Assembly: GCF_009755275.1 (NCBI RefSeq)
Contig: NZ_WQLA01000008.1
Coordinates: 124,001-188,000 of the forward strand
Direction of reading: 5' to 3'
Source of the DNA: Mucilaginibacter aquatilis
GTDB taxonomy: Bacteria; Bacteroidota; Bacteroidia; Sphingobacteriales; Sphingobacteriaceae
DNA length: 64,000 nucleotides
In this document: positions 8,339 to 17,563 of the stretch, piece by piece
Layout: the number at the start of each line of letters is the position of its first letter
Numbering within the stretch: position 1 is the stretch's first letter
Program-made: the position numbers and the translations under genes
The notes under the pieces: model-generated
What the model was told of the DNA's origin: nothing
Seen by the model: only the letters and a program-made list of their open reading frames with translations
Databases searched by the model: none

Positions 8339-10057
8339 ATGAAACAACCCGATATTTCCTCACTGGCGGTAATCAGTGACCGTAATACCTGTGCCCTGCT
8401 TGATAAAGATGCCACCATCAGCTGGTATTGCCCCGGCGCCTTTGACCGTGCGGCACTCTTATCATCCCTTATTGATGAATATAAGGGTGGGTATTGGGAA
8501 ATTGAATGTGATAACAAAAACTTTATTGGTCGGGCTTTTATTGACAGAAGCAGTGTACTGCAAACCAACTTTGAGGTAAATAGCGGCAAACTATCAATAA
8601 CCGATTTTATGCCGCTTGCGTCAAAATTTAATGGCATATGCCGTAAAATAAGCCAGGCACCGGCAACTGTTACCGGCCGGATTCGGTTGGTAGGGGATTT
8701 TGGCTTAAAACCCTTAAGCCTGCACCATTCATCCACTCATACCATTGTATTGCCCGAGCAGCAATTGTGGCTTCATTGTTCACATACCCTAAACATTGTT
8801 AATGATATCATTCAATTTGACGCTCCGGCTGGTGACCCATCCTGGATAGCGCTGATTGACAGCGAACAGTTTGATTGCAATATGCTTGACGATGCGCTGG
8901 CATCTACTTTGGCGGCTTGGAAAGAGATTGAAAAACATATTGATTACAGCGGTTCTTTTGAGGCGGAAGTGCGTGACTCTTTACGTGCTTTGCAGCAGTC
9001 AGTTTACGAGCCAACCGGCGGCATTATTGCCGCTTCTACAATAGCACTGCCCGAAGTTGTTGGTGGCAAGCGCAACTACGACTACCGTTATGTATGGATG
9101 CGCGATGCAGCACTGATCACTTCATCGCTGGTAGCATTGCAAACTGACGGACAGGTGGAGCATGCATTCATGTCATTTGTATCAAGTGCCATGAAGAAAA
9201 ATAATCAATCGCATGTATCCTGTTTTTACGGAATTGATGGCTCCGTACGCACGGATGTTAGAGAACTGCCTTTGATGGGCTACAAAAACAGCAGCCTTGT
9301 GATGGAAGGCAATGCCGCGGCAGATCAATTTCAATTAGATGCGGAGGCTAGTATACTACTGGCTTGCGGTGCCATTTACGCAAAAACAGGCGAACGCCCT
9401 GAATGGGAAACGGTTGAAGCTATTGCAGACTATATATGCAAAAATTGGGAAAGAAAAGATAACGGCATATGGGAAGAAGAGCGGGTGCAGCATTATACAT
9501 CAAGCAAGGCATTAGCAGCACGCGCTTTAGAAGTTATGGCTCCGTATCAAACCAATACCGAAACAGCTGAACGATGGTTGTATAACGCAAAGCTTATCCG
9601 AAACTTTATTAAGGAAAATTGTATAACCAGTTACGGTGCTTACGCTGTGCACGCCGGATCGGAAGACGTTGATGTAGCATGTGCCCTTTTTGCACCATTT
9701 GGCTTTGACGAGCCAGCCAACCCCCATCTGCAAAAAACAATAGCAACTATTGAAGAGCGTTACGAAGAAGGCAATTTGTATCGCCGGCATTTACTTGAAT
9801 TTGATTCGGCAAAAGAGGGTGTATTTTTAGCTGCCAGCTGTTGGATGGCGCATCATTATGCCCTTGCCGGGAAGATTGAAAAATCAGAGGCCATATTACA
9901 GGCTGTACAAAGCTGTGCCAATGATCTTGGTTATTTCAGCGAGGAGTTTGATTTAAAAGAAAACATGATGTTGGGCAATTTTCCACAAACGTTTGTACAC
10001 TCCTCATTTATATGTGCTGTCAACGGTTTAAATGAATGTTCGGAAAAGAATATCTAA
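8339..10057 (+). CDS. Glycoside hydrolase family 15 protein (glucoamylase/trehalase-like)
   Basis: A 572-residue protein without a signal peptide, therefore likely cytoplasmic. Residues 1 to about 200 form the trehalase-like N-terminal beta domain (opening ISDRNTCALLDKDATISWYC), and about 210-565 the (alpha/alpha)6 barrel. NYDYRYVWMRDAAL, the GNAAADQFQLDAE segment, GIWEE with candidate general acid Glu379, and the late LGNFPQTF signature identify GH15. Members hydrolyse alpha-glucosidic bonds, and the bacterial group with this N-domain includes trehalases. It directly follows a stress-type SDR, which fits a role in compatible-solute turnover, but this is inference. It probably has its own promoter because a terminator precedes it. 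Confidence 0.88.
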   Translation: MKQPDISSLAVISDRNTCALLDKDATISWYCPGAFDRAALLSSLIDEYKGGYWEIECDNKNFIGRAFIDRSSVLQTNFEVNSGKLSITDFMPLASKFNGICRKISQAPATVTGRIRLVGDFGLKPLSLHHSSTHTIVLPEQQLWLHCSHTLNIVNDIIQFDAPAGDPSWIALIDSEQFDCNMLDDALASTLAAWKEIEKHIDYSGSFEAEVRDSLRALQQSVYEPTGGIIAASTIALPEVVGGKRNYDYRYVWMRDAALITSSLVALQTDGQVEHAFMSFVSSAMKKNNQSHVSCFYGIDGSVRTDVRELPLMGYKNSSLVMEGNAAADQFQLDAEASILLACGAIYAKTGERPEWETVEAIADYICKNWERKDNGIWEEERVQHYTSSKALAARALEVMAPYQTNTETAERWLYNAKLIRNFIKENCITSYGAYAVHAGSEDVDVACALFAPFGFDEPANPHLQKTIATIEERYEEGNLYRRHLLEFDSAKEGVFLAASCWMAHHYALAGKIEKSEAILQAVQSCANDLGYFSEEFDLKENMMLGNFPQTFVHSSFICAVNGLNECSEKNI

Positions 10058-10097
10058 GCTCTTATGCAGGTACACTCTAGCTTTAACAGGTGACTCT

Positions 10098-10556
10098 TTA
10101 ATTATTTGTACTTCGCCTTATTGCACTTGAAAAATCTTCTATGAACACTTTATAGATAGTTGGTTGCTCAACTATGCCATCATCTTCATAAGACAACACA
10201 TTATTGTGTATACTGCCACTCCATCTTAAAGCTTCACTATACATGTTAAGCGATAGTAAAGTTCCTCCAGCAATAGTGCTAAAACGCATGGTGACTGTTC
10301 TACGCTCTCCAACTTTAGATGACAGAATTTTTTTGTCTTTAGTATACGACTTGGCCCTTATAAAACCACTGGATTTATCTACGTCCTCAATAAAGTAATC
10401 ATGATTCTCAAGATAGTCAAGGGCTTGTTTAAAGCATGTATCGGCGTTAAGTGCAAGCTTTGCATGTTTAAAATCTTTTGATTGAGCAAAGGCAGTGTTG
10501 ATTCCGGAGAATACAAACAACGCCAGTGCCAGAGTGATAAGTATTTTGCAGGTCAT
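10098..10556 (-). CDS. Secreted protein of unknown function
   Basis: A 152-residue protein with a clear signal peptide (hydrophobic core LALALFVFSG, likely cleavage after AFAQ near residue 25). The mature part is an alternating alpha/beta sequence with no motif I recognise; it includes CFKQALDYLENHDYFIEDVD and an FSSAIRRS end. The absence of a lipobox Cys suggests a free periplasmic protein. It converges with the GH15 gene and is divergent from the hydrolase operon, so it appears to be a single-gene unit. No function is assigned. Confidence 0.7.
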   Translation of the reverse strand: MTCKILITLALALFVFSGINTAFAQSKDFKHAKLALNADTCFKQALDYLENHDYFIEDVDKSSGFIRAKSYTKDKKILSSKVGERRTVTMRFSTIAGGTLLSLNMYSEALRWSGSIHNNVLSYEDDGIVEQPTIYKVFIEDFSSAIRRSTNN

Positions 10557-10762
10557 AAGGTAGCTTTAGTAGTTAACGCTAGATTGAAGCAGTTAGTGTA
10601 ACTGATTTTATCGGACATTTTGAAGTTTACTATCACGCATCAGCAGCTAATTAGTGGCATATCACAACAGTTTCAACCGTTCATCATTTTATGTAGCCGT
10701 TCAACACAAATTATTATTAAGTAATTTAGCCCACATGCATATTTGGCTTAAATAATAACAAA

Positions 10763-12178
10763 ATGAAGAAGATACTTTTAACCTGCATCCTTGCACTTGT
10801 TACACTTGCCACTTATGCTCAAACCATTACCGGCACTTGGTATGGCACCCTCAAAATTGGCGAAAACCCTTTGCACGTAGTATTCCATGTTACCAAAAGC
10901 GGAAATGACTATGTAACAACTATGGATAGCCCCGATCAGGGTGCAATGGGCATAGCAACCGATAAAACGCAATTTTTGAACAATGAGCTTACCATAGAAG
11001 CTGCAAAGTTTGGTATGAAATATACCGGTACTTTTAAGGCTGATAGTAATAAAATTAACGGCATCTTTAAACAAGGCCCAGCAAGCCTGCCACTTGTACT
11101 AACACCAAACAAACCGGCGGATAGTAAAAAAGCATCCGTTAAGCGCCCGCAAGATCCAACCTCGTTTCCTTACAAGCAGGAAGACATTACTTTCAACAAT
11201 GTGAAAGCCGGCAACATACTTGCTGGTACGCTTACTATACCTACAGGTAAAAAGCCGGAAAAAGTAGTCATATTAATCAGCGGATCGGGTCCGCAAGATC
11301 GTAACGAGGAGGTAGCGCAATTTAATCACAGGCCATTTTTGGTATGGAGCGATTGGCTGACCAAACAGGGTATAGCCGTATTGAGGTACGATGACAGAGG
11401 TGTTGGAAAATCTACCGGGAAATTTGGTACTGCCACCAGTGCGGAATTTGCAGATGATGCTGAAGCAGCGGTTAACTATCTACAGTCGAGGCCAGAGTTT
11501 AAAGGTATTTCGATTGGCCTTATGGGCCATAGCGAAGGCGGTATGATTGCGCCAATGGTTGCAGCACGCAATAATAAAGTAAAGTTTGTTGTACTACTGG
11601 CAGCGCCTGGCGTGCCTATCAATGAACTTATGGTGCAACAAAGCACTGACCAAATGCGCCTTTCAGGTGCGCCTGAAAATATCATAACACAATCTGTATC
11701 CACAAACAGCAAACTATTTAAGGCAATGAGGCAGTTTAACAACCTACCCGAGGCTGCCTTTAAAGCAAAAATGGATACGGTAATATATCAGCAATTAAGG
11801 GCAACACCTAAAGAAGCCCTTGGTGGTCAAAGCATTGATGATGTAGCAAAACGTACAACCAGCCAAATTTATACGCCATGGTTCAGGTACTTTATAGCGT
11901 ACAATCCTGCTGCTAACATTGAAAAGCTGCGTTGCCCTGTGTTGGCACTTAACGGAACGCTTGATATGCAGGTGCAAGAAAAGGCAAACCTTGCCGGTAT
12001 TAAAGCTGCGTTAATAAAAGGTGGAAATAAACATTTCGAAGTTGTAACCTTACCGAAACTTAACCATCTTTTTCAGCTGGCCAGCACGGGGTCTGGCAGT
12101 GAGTATGCAAAAATAGATGAGACCGTTAACCCATCAGCATTGGTTAAAGTTAGTAACTGGATAACCCAGTTGAAGTAA
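10763..12178 (+). CDS. Secreted alpha/beta hydrolase with N-terminal beta domain
   Basis: A 471-residue protein with a signal peptide ending near TYAQ (residue 20). Residues about 21-115 form a small beta domain (ITGTWYGTL...), followed by an alpha/beta hydrolase fold. The nucleophile elbow is GHSEGG with Ser257, the oxyanion region is ISGSGPQDRNEE, and the acid and histidine lie in LNGTLDM and KLNHLF near the C-terminus, so the triad is complete. Such proteins are esterases or peptidases of the periplasm; the substrate is unknown. Its TAA stop shares a base with the next ATG (TAATG at 12176-12180), coupling it to the kinase and regulator that follow. Confidence 0.88.
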   Translation: MKKILLTCILALVTLATYAQTITGTWYGTLKIGENPLHVVFHVTKSGNDYVTTMDSPDQGAMGIATDKTQFLNNELTIEAAKFGMKYTGTFKADSNKINGIFKQGPASLPLVLTPNKPADSKKASVKRPQDPTSFPYKQEDITFNNVKAGNILAGTLTIPTGKKPEKVVILISGSGPQDRNEEVAQFNHRPFLVWSDWLTKQGIAVLRYDDRGVGKSTGKFGTATSAEFADDAEAAVNYLQSRPEFKGISIGLMGHSEGGMIAPMVAARNNKVKFVVLLAAPGVPINELMVQQSTDQMRLSGAPENIITQSVSTNSKLFKAMRQFNNLPEAAFKAKMDTVIYQQLRATPKEALGGQSIDDVAKRTTSQIYTPWFRYFIAYNPAANIEKLRCPVLALNGTLDMQVQEKANLAGIKAALIKGGNKHFEVVTLPKLNHLFQLASTGSGSEYAKIDETVNPSALVKVSNWITQLK

Positions 12179-13212
12179 TGGAAAAAAAACAGTCATGGTT
12201 TTGGCCGGTTCAAATTAGCTGCTGGCTGCTCATCGGCTTCCTGAACTGGATTGTTCAGTACTCCAGCGGATCGTTTAGTAACGTTAATTTGTACTTAAAC
12301 CTGGCCGGTATGTGCGCGGGAGGCTTTGCAGTTACCAGCCTCTACCGTGCGTACTTCAGAAAATACAAAGCAACAATTGAAATTAACGCGCCTAAGCTTA
12401 TTGCATTTTTATTTGCATCGGCCTTTGTACAAGCGGCGTTATGGTTAGTAATACTCATAATTATGATGCTGCCTTTTTTGGGGAACAAGCCGCTATCAAT
12501 AATGCCAATACTGTTTCAAATTGTTCCGTTAATGGGTATAATGCTGGCTTGGGATTCGGTTTACCTTGGCTACTATCTTGTAAGGCGCTATCACTCAGCC
12601 GAGGTAGAAAAGTGGCAGCTTGAGGCCGAGGTACGTCAAGCTCAGTTAGGCACATTGCGAGCTCAAATAAATCCGCACTTTTTGTTCAACTCCCTAAATA
12701 ACATAAGGGCGCTAATTTTAGAGGATCCAGGCCTCGCGAGACAAACTTTGACCCGCTTTTCGGAAATATTCAGACATGCTTTACAGCATACAGACGGACG
12801 GGAAATTAACTTGGCCGAGGAGGTTGATATACTAAAACAGTATCTTGAACTGGTTAAAATTCAATATGAAGACAAGCTTACTTACCATATTAATGTAGAT
12901 AAAGCTTGCCTCACAGAGTGTATTCCGCCCATGGTGCTGCAACTGTTAGTTGAAAACGCCATTAAGCATGGCATTGCACTGCAAAATGATGGTGGCGAGA
13001 TACGAATTAACATTAGCCGTAACAGTAACGACATGGTTTTAATGGTTACCAATACCGGCACCTTGACTATTAACAACCGGCTGGAGGATAGTCTTGGCAT
13101 CGGTCTTAACAACATCAAAGAAAGGCTTAGACTGCTTTATGGCAACAACGCAGCTCTTGAAGTAGTAGAGCAGCCACCTTACGTAACTGTAACTATTATG
13201 ATTAAGAAATGA
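12178..13212 (+). CDS. LytS/YehU-type sensor histidine kinase
   Basis: A 344-residue membrane kinase. Four hydrophobic segments occupy about residues 10-145, followed by a short helix and the His_kinase domain (QINPHFLFNSLNN, phospho-acceptor His167), then an HATPase with the N-box LLVENAIKHGI and G-box LGIGLNNIKERL. There is no recognisable extracellular sensor domain, so signals may be read through the membrane bundle. It overlaps the hydrolase stop by one base and the LytTR regulator start by 4 bases (ATGA), so the three genes form a tightly coupled operon. Confidence 0.93.
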   Translation: MEKKQSWFWPVQISCWLLIGFLNWIVQYSSGSFSNVNLYLNLAGMCAGGFAVTSLYRAYFRKYKATIEINAPKLIAFLFASAFVQAALWLVILIIMMLPFLGNKPLSIMPILFQIVPLMGIMLAWDSVYLGYYLVRRYHSAEVEKWQLEAEVRQAQLGTLRAQINPHFLFNSLNNIRALILEDPGLARQTLTRFSEIFRHALQHTDGREINLAEEVDILKQYLELVKIQYEDKLTYHINVDKACLTECIPPMVLQLLVENAIKHGIALQNDGGEIRINISRNSNDMVLMVTNTGTLTINNRLEDSLGIGLNNIKERLRLLYGNNAALEVVEQPPYVTVTIMIKK

Positions 13213-13928
13213 TTAAAGCTGTAATTGTTGAAGATTCGAGGTTGGCGCGTGTGGAATTGAAAGAATTACTGCGTGCTCATGGTAACATCAATATAATTGG
13301 CGAGGCAGATTCTGCCAATAAGGCATTAGAGCTAATCAAACTTACAAGTCCCGACCTGGTATTTTTAGATATTCACTTGCCGGGAGCAAGTGGTTTTGAT
13401 GTACTAGAGAAACTTGACTGTTTACCTGCAATAATATTCACTACAGCGTTTGAGCAGTATGCCCTACAATCATTTGACTATCATACCATTGACTACCTGT
13501 TAAAACCGATTGTACCGGAGCGGTTAGCCAAAGCTATTCTCAAAGCTTCGGCTCATTTTGTCTCTAAGCAAGTACCGGATAAAACACCCGATGAGGATAA
13601 CCGGATATTTATTAAAGACCAGCATAAAGCGTGGCTGGTGCCCTTAAAAGATGTCAGATATTTTGAATCGAAAGGCAACTATATTCAGGTGTTTTTTAGC
13701 AATCAAAGTCCGCTTATGCTGCGCACTTTGCAGCAACTGGAAGAAACACTTAACCAAAAGCATTTCATAAGAATAAACAGGCAGCAGATTGTAAACCTAA
13801 AGCACGTTGTAAAGGTTGATTTATCATTAGGAAACCGGCTGAAGCTTACATTAAGCGATGGCGTTACAACCGAAGTATCACGCAGGCAAGTAGCAAAATT
13901 TAAAGAGCAGTTTGAACTCAATATCTAA
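13209..13928 (+). CDS. LytTR-family response regulator
   Basis: A 239-residue regulator: receiver domain at 1-120 with Asp54 in LVFLDIHLPG, Thr in IIFTTAF and Lys in LLKPI, then a LytTR DNA-binding domain at about 135-235 (FIKDQHKAWLVPLKDVRYFES, FIRINRQQIVNL). It is the partner of the kinase whose stop it overlaps (ATGA). LytTR proteins bind paired direct repeats upstream of their targets. Because a secreted hydrolase is the first gene of the operon, this pair may regulate cell-envelope or nutrient functions, but the target genes are not visible. Confidence 0.94.
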   Translation: MIKAVIVEDSRLARVELKELLRAHGNINIIGEADSANKALELIKLTSPDLVFLDIHLPGASGFDVLEKLDCLPAIIFTTAFEQYALQSFDYHTIDYLLKPIVPERLAKAILKASAHFVSKQVPDKTPDEDNRIFIKDQHKAWLVPLKDVRYFESKGNYIQVFFSNQSPLMLRTLQQLEETLNQKHFIRINRQQIVNLKHVVKVDLSLGNRLKLTLSDGVTTEVSRRQVAKFKEQFELNI

Positions 13929-13962
13929 CAGATTACTGCTTTTTATAAGCCAAAAATTCGAC

Positions 13963-15126
13963 CTAAGCGCCGTCTTTCGCCTGATCGGCAAAGGCGGCGT
14001 TATAGTAGCTATTAGGCTTTAAATATATAGCATTATGCTGAAAATCGAGCACTGTATTAAAACGTTTTAAAATATCGCTGCCTAAATAGTGAACGTTTGT
14101 ACCGGGCAAAGGCTTACCCTCTATCATGATTTGTGCAGGAACATTTTTTAGCCGAAACTTACCAATTTGCAAATCTTGTAAAGCAGCTGTAATTACTGGT
14201 ATCTCATTGCCCCTGCTGCCATGCATAATTACCTTTTTAATCACCTGCGTTTTTTCTACAGGAAACTTTGCGTTAACCAGAACGTCATTATCAAGCATTG
14301 CAGCGCGCTGGTAACCTAAATCAAAAAAGAATAAGCTTTTACTGGTTACGCTGCCCTGTGATATATTACTTTCAATAAAAGGTTTATTTCTAATGTAGGT
14401 GATGTTGAACTTTTCGTAACCTTTGTCTTTAGTTAAGTGTTTTGGCATTGCTGAATGGATGATCATTTTTTGCTTGTCATAATCAAGTTCTACAACCATA
14501 CCGTCAAATATATCCCACCCTAATAAGCCATCCACCTCATGTCCGACAGTGGTTATGTCATATATTTTGCTCTTAAAATCTTTACTGCCTATGCTGATAG
14601 CGTAAGGAGTATTGTATAGTTTCAATTTTGCCTTAATCTTGTTTTTAAGGCTTTCGCTAATTATACATACGTCTGTTGCACCAGTATCAAAGTTTAACAA
14701 TATTGAGTCAGTACCGTTAATTACAACAGGTACATAGTTAGTGTTATACTTATTGATTTTAAACGCTACCGTATCATGAAAAGCGTTGGCGCTGGCGCTA
14801 TAATTTTTAAGCTCCGGGCTTTGGATACGGGTTAAGCAAGAATCTCTACCATTTAAAAGCACAATGAAGTCTTTTTGCTGCCCAGGCTTTAATTTAAAGC
14901 TTATGGAGTCTATATCTGTTTTAAATACAAAGTTAGTAACGCGGGTTAGTTTACCACTAGTAAACACATCAGTTTTCACAGCGGGGTCAATATACCAGTT
15001 GTAAACTGCCATATTTCCTTCATGAAATTTTGCTTTGTTTGAATTGGCTTTTACTACCGGCAGATGATGCTGCGCAACTACCCGGCATGCTATAATGAAG
15101 AATAATAAGGTCAATTTTAGTTTCAT
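13963..15126 (-). CDS. Secreted retropepsin-like aspartyl protease
   Basis: A 387-residue protein with a signal peptide ending near VVAQH (residue 20). Two half-sites of a pepsin/retropepsin fold are visible: LLNFDTGATDV with the catalytic DTGA at 147-150, and FFFDLG with Asp269, where the usual T is L. LLGWDIF (201-207) matches the flap-to-strand segment of the gag_Asp_proteas family. This Bacteroidetes family usually has a PDZ domain or a simple N-terminal domain; here the N-terminal 120 residues are not recognised and no PDZ is evident. The DLG second site may reduce or change activity. It is convergent with the LytTR regulator. Confidence 0.8.
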   Translation of the reverse strand: MKLKLTLLFFIIACRVVAQHHLPVVKANSNKAKFHEGNMAVYNWYIDPAVKTDVFTSGKLTRVTNFVFKTDIDSISFKLKPGQQKDFIVLLNGRDSCLTRIQSPELKNYSASANAFHDTVAFKINKYNTNYVPVVINGTDSILLNFDTGATDVCIISESLKNKIKAKLKLYNTPYAISIGSKDFKSKIYDITTVGHEVDGLLGWDIFDGMVVELDYDKQKMIIHSAMPKHLTKDKGYEKFNITYIRNKPFIESNISQGSVTSKSLFFFDLGYQRAAMLDNDVLVNAKFPVEKTQVIKKVIMHGSRGNEIPVITAALQDLQIGKFRLKNVPAQIMIEGKPLPGTNVHYLGSDILKRFNTVLDFQHNAIYLKPNSYYNAAFADQAKDGA

Positions 15127-15170
15127 GAAGAATCATTTTTAAAATCATATGCCTACTTAGTATTCAATCC

Positions 15171-15773
15171 CTAAACAGATTTTTGATCTTTATTACAATG
15201 TGCGTTAATGATAGTGATTATTTCTTGCTTTTGGGCAAGTGTGAACGGAACAGACCTTATATCTTTATACACCATACCTTTCAGGTTTAACCTGATGTTA
15301 CCGCCGGTCCACTTATTTTCCTCAAGTTCTGCAAAGCGCACCTCCCTGTAAGGTATAAAAACAAGAGAGTCTTCCAGGTTAAAAATATTGAACAAAGGTT
15401 TCACTCTCGATGGTGCGCCATCACCCCAAGGCAGATAGTAAACACCTCGTTCATCAAGCTTTAGCCAAACAATTTTTCTCGATTTGATTATGTACGATAC
15501 GCCGCTAATTATAATTAACAGATTGATTAAACCTAAAAGAATTGAGGAAATCCGGTAAAAAGCTCAGCATAGAATTTTAAACCGGAGATGAAAGACTTAT
15601 CAATTAACGAAAAGATTATCAAAGGCAATAATGCTACGAAAATAAGTATTACACCTATCAACGTAGCACGTGTAGCCGGGAAATGGTAATGCCTGGTCAT
15701 CACTACCTTTAACAGTTTTGTACAATAGCTTGTTTAAGCCGCTATCAACAGCAACAGCCTGAAACCTCGGCAT
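15171..15773 (-). pseudogene. Frameshifted two-TM membrane protein, STM3941-like
   Basis: The last 77 codons (from GTG at 15404) form only the end of a longer reading frame that is open upstream to about 15565 and encodes a transmembrane segment (ISSILLGLINLLIIISGVSY) plus KIVWLKLDERGVYYLPWGD. The preceding coding signal is in another frame: from ATG at 15700 it encodes a first transmembrane segment (ATLIGVILIFVALLPLIIF) and stops at TAG near 15535, having left the good frame around 15565. Further up, protein-like codons (ATG at 15773, MPRFQAVAVDSGLNKLLYK) return to the first frame. The parts join into one protein with two TM helices and a C-terminal domain resembling the STM3941 family. Either one or two indels have broken it, or they are assembly errors. 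Confidence 0.6.
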
Positions 15774-15793
15774 ATTTTCATCTTGTTACAAAA

Positions 15794-16048
15794 TCAAGAT
15801 AGAACAAACTTGCTTCTGCTTTTATCATAGCGTACTATTCCAGTCTCCATTAAGATGTGATAAGCCTCGAAAACAACATCTCTTGAAACTTTGTACGTTG
15901 TACTTAACTTACCAATTTCTGGCAGATAGTAATCGCTATTTAAATTTTGGACACTTATTGTTCTTATTAACACATCAGCCAATTGTTGTTTCAGTGGCTT
16001 ACAGGCTAAAAAATTAGGCATCCAGGATACTGGTAGTTGGTTTTCCAT
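15794..16048 (-). CDS. Mini GntR-type winged-helix protein, lacking an effector domain
   Basis: An 84-residue protein that is almost entirely a GntR winged helix: PLKQQLADVLIRTIS, the recognition region PEIGKLSTTYKVSRDVVFEAYHIL and the wing GIVRYDKSRSKFVLS. GntR regulators are normally 120 (YtrA) to 240 residues, so the C-terminal effector or dimerisation part is missing. It may be a remnant or a small repressor. It lies 20 bases upstream of the frameshifted two-TM gene on the same strand and 76 bases after the last gene of the mannan locus. The neighbouring damage makes decay plausible. Confidence 0.65.
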   Translation of the reverse strand: MENQLPVSWMPNFLACKPLKQQLADVLIRTISVQNLNSDYYLPEIGKLSTTYKVSRDVVFEAYHILMETGIVRYDKSRSKFVLS

Positions 16049-16124
16049 TTAATGTTCAGTTATTGCCTTATAAGTTGTTGTGGGATAAGAGTACTGACTT
16101 TGCTGACATCTTTGCCAGCTACTT

Positions 16125-17531
16125 TTAATGAACCGGCATAAATGGTTCTGAGTCTTGCTGGTCATGAGCATTCATGCCTTTGGCTTTCCAATAGTTTTCA
16201 ATATGCTCCAGCGATTGACCTTTAGTTTCTGGCAATAGTTTGTAAACAACTACAAATGCCACTACACAAAAGAAAGCAAAGAACCAAAACGTGCCTGCAC
16301 TGCCAAAGTCTTTCAAAAGTATGGGGGTAAGCTGGCCAACAATGGTATCAGCTATCCACATAGTCATAATACTTATGGCCAAAGCGCGACCCCGTATAGC
16401 GTTAGGAAAAATCTCTGATGCAACTACAAATTTTAACGGACCTATTGAGAAAGCGAAAAAAGCCAGGAACGAGAGTACACATACCAGTAACCATACGCTG
16501 CTGGTAGCACCTGTGTAAAAGCAATAGCCAGTTGCTATAAGCGTAATGGCTGCCCCGGCTGTGCCGTACAGGTATAAAGGCCGCCTTCCCCAACTATCTA
16601 CCTTCCAGATAGCAAACAGGGTAAAAATCATGTTTGCAGCACCAAATATGATCTGACTAATAAGCGAATTACTTAGCGATATGCCTGCACTGCTTAGAAT
16701 GCTCGGACCGTAGTAAACTATGGCGTTTATACCGCTAAACTGCGAGAACAATGGTAAAAGTATACCTATAAGTAAGGCTTTTCGCATGCCGGGTGCAAAT
16801 AACTCTTTGTATGATCCTTGAGGCGCAGCTTCGCTATGGCTAATGGTGTTTATGCTGCCTTGATTATGAGATATAGCTTGCAAAATTTCAGTTGCTTCAT
16901 TAGTTCTGCCTTTTTGCATAAGCCACCTCGGACTTTCTGGAACAGTGACTAAACCGCCCAGGAATGCAACGGCAGGTATAGCACCCAAACCAAGCATTGC
17001 ACGCCATATTTGCTTTATAAGTATAAGTTGCGAAGCAGATGTAGCTGCGTAATTAACTAATGCCGCATTAGTCAGGTAAGCTACCAATATGCCAAATGTT
17101 ATGGCTAGTTGGTAGTAAGTAACCAACCGGCCACGAATGTTTGCCGGGGCAATTTCCGATATATATAACGGAACCACGTTACTGGCAATACCAATACCTA
17201 TGCCGCCTATAAGGCGCGAAACTACTATGAGCGTTAACGTGGGCATAAAGGCGCAGCCCACAGCCGATAGCAGGAACAACGCGGCTGACAGCAACATAGG
17301 TACCCTTCGGCCCAAACGGTCGCTTAGCTCACCTGATAGGGCAACACCTATAATGCAGCCTATTAGTGCTGATGATACAAACCAACCCTCCTGCACAGCC
17401 GTGAGTGAAAATTGAGTTTTAACAAAAGGCAGCACGCCGGATATAACAGCCATATCAAAACCAAATAAAAACCCTCCTAAAGAGGCAACTATGGTGATAG
17501 CAATAAGGCTTATACTTTTATTCTTCATCAT
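16125..17531 (-). CDS. MFS sugar porter (SP family, XylE-like)
   Basis: A 468-residue 12-TM permease with all sugar-porter signatures: GFDMAVISG in TM1, DRLGRR after TM2, RLIGGIGIG in TM4, PESPRWLM in the central loop, QFSGINAIVYYGP in TM7 and PETKGQSLE after TM12. It should carry a monosaccharide with protons across the inner membrane. As the last gene of the manA-susC-susD-susE-GH76-GH92-GH76 unit (32 bases after the preceding stop) its cargo is most likely mannose. The C-terminal tail after about 450 is poorly conserved. Confidence 0.93.
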   Translation of the reverse strand: MMKNKSISLIAITIVASLGGFLFGFDMAVISGVLPFVKTQFSLTAVQEGWFVSSALIGCIIGVALSGELSDRLGRRVPMLLSAALFLLSAVGCAFMPTLTLIVVSRLIGGIGIGIASNVVPLYISEIAPANIRGRLVTYYQLAITFGILVAYLTNAALVNYAATSASQLILIKQIWRAMLGLGAIPAVAFLGGLVTVPESPRWLMQKGRTNEATEILQAISHNQGSINTISHSEAAPQGSYKELFAPGMRKALLIGILLPLFSQFSGINAIVYYGPSILSSAGISLSNSLISQIIFGAANMIFTLFAIWKVDSWGRRPLYLYGTAGAAITLIATGYCFYTGATSSVWLLVCVLSFLAFFAFSIGPLKFVVASEIFPNAIRGRALAISIMTMWIADTIVGQLTPILLKDFGSAGTFWFFAFFCVVAFVVVYKLLPETKGQSLEHIENYWKAKGMNAHDQQDSEPFMPVH

Positions 17532-17563
17532 TAAAAAAATTATGGAATTGGCTATTAAGCCGG

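Noticed and set aside
8323..8736. 137-codon minus-strand frame at the start of GH15
   Set aside because: Overlaps the well-supported GH15 N-terminal domain and has no recognisable feature.
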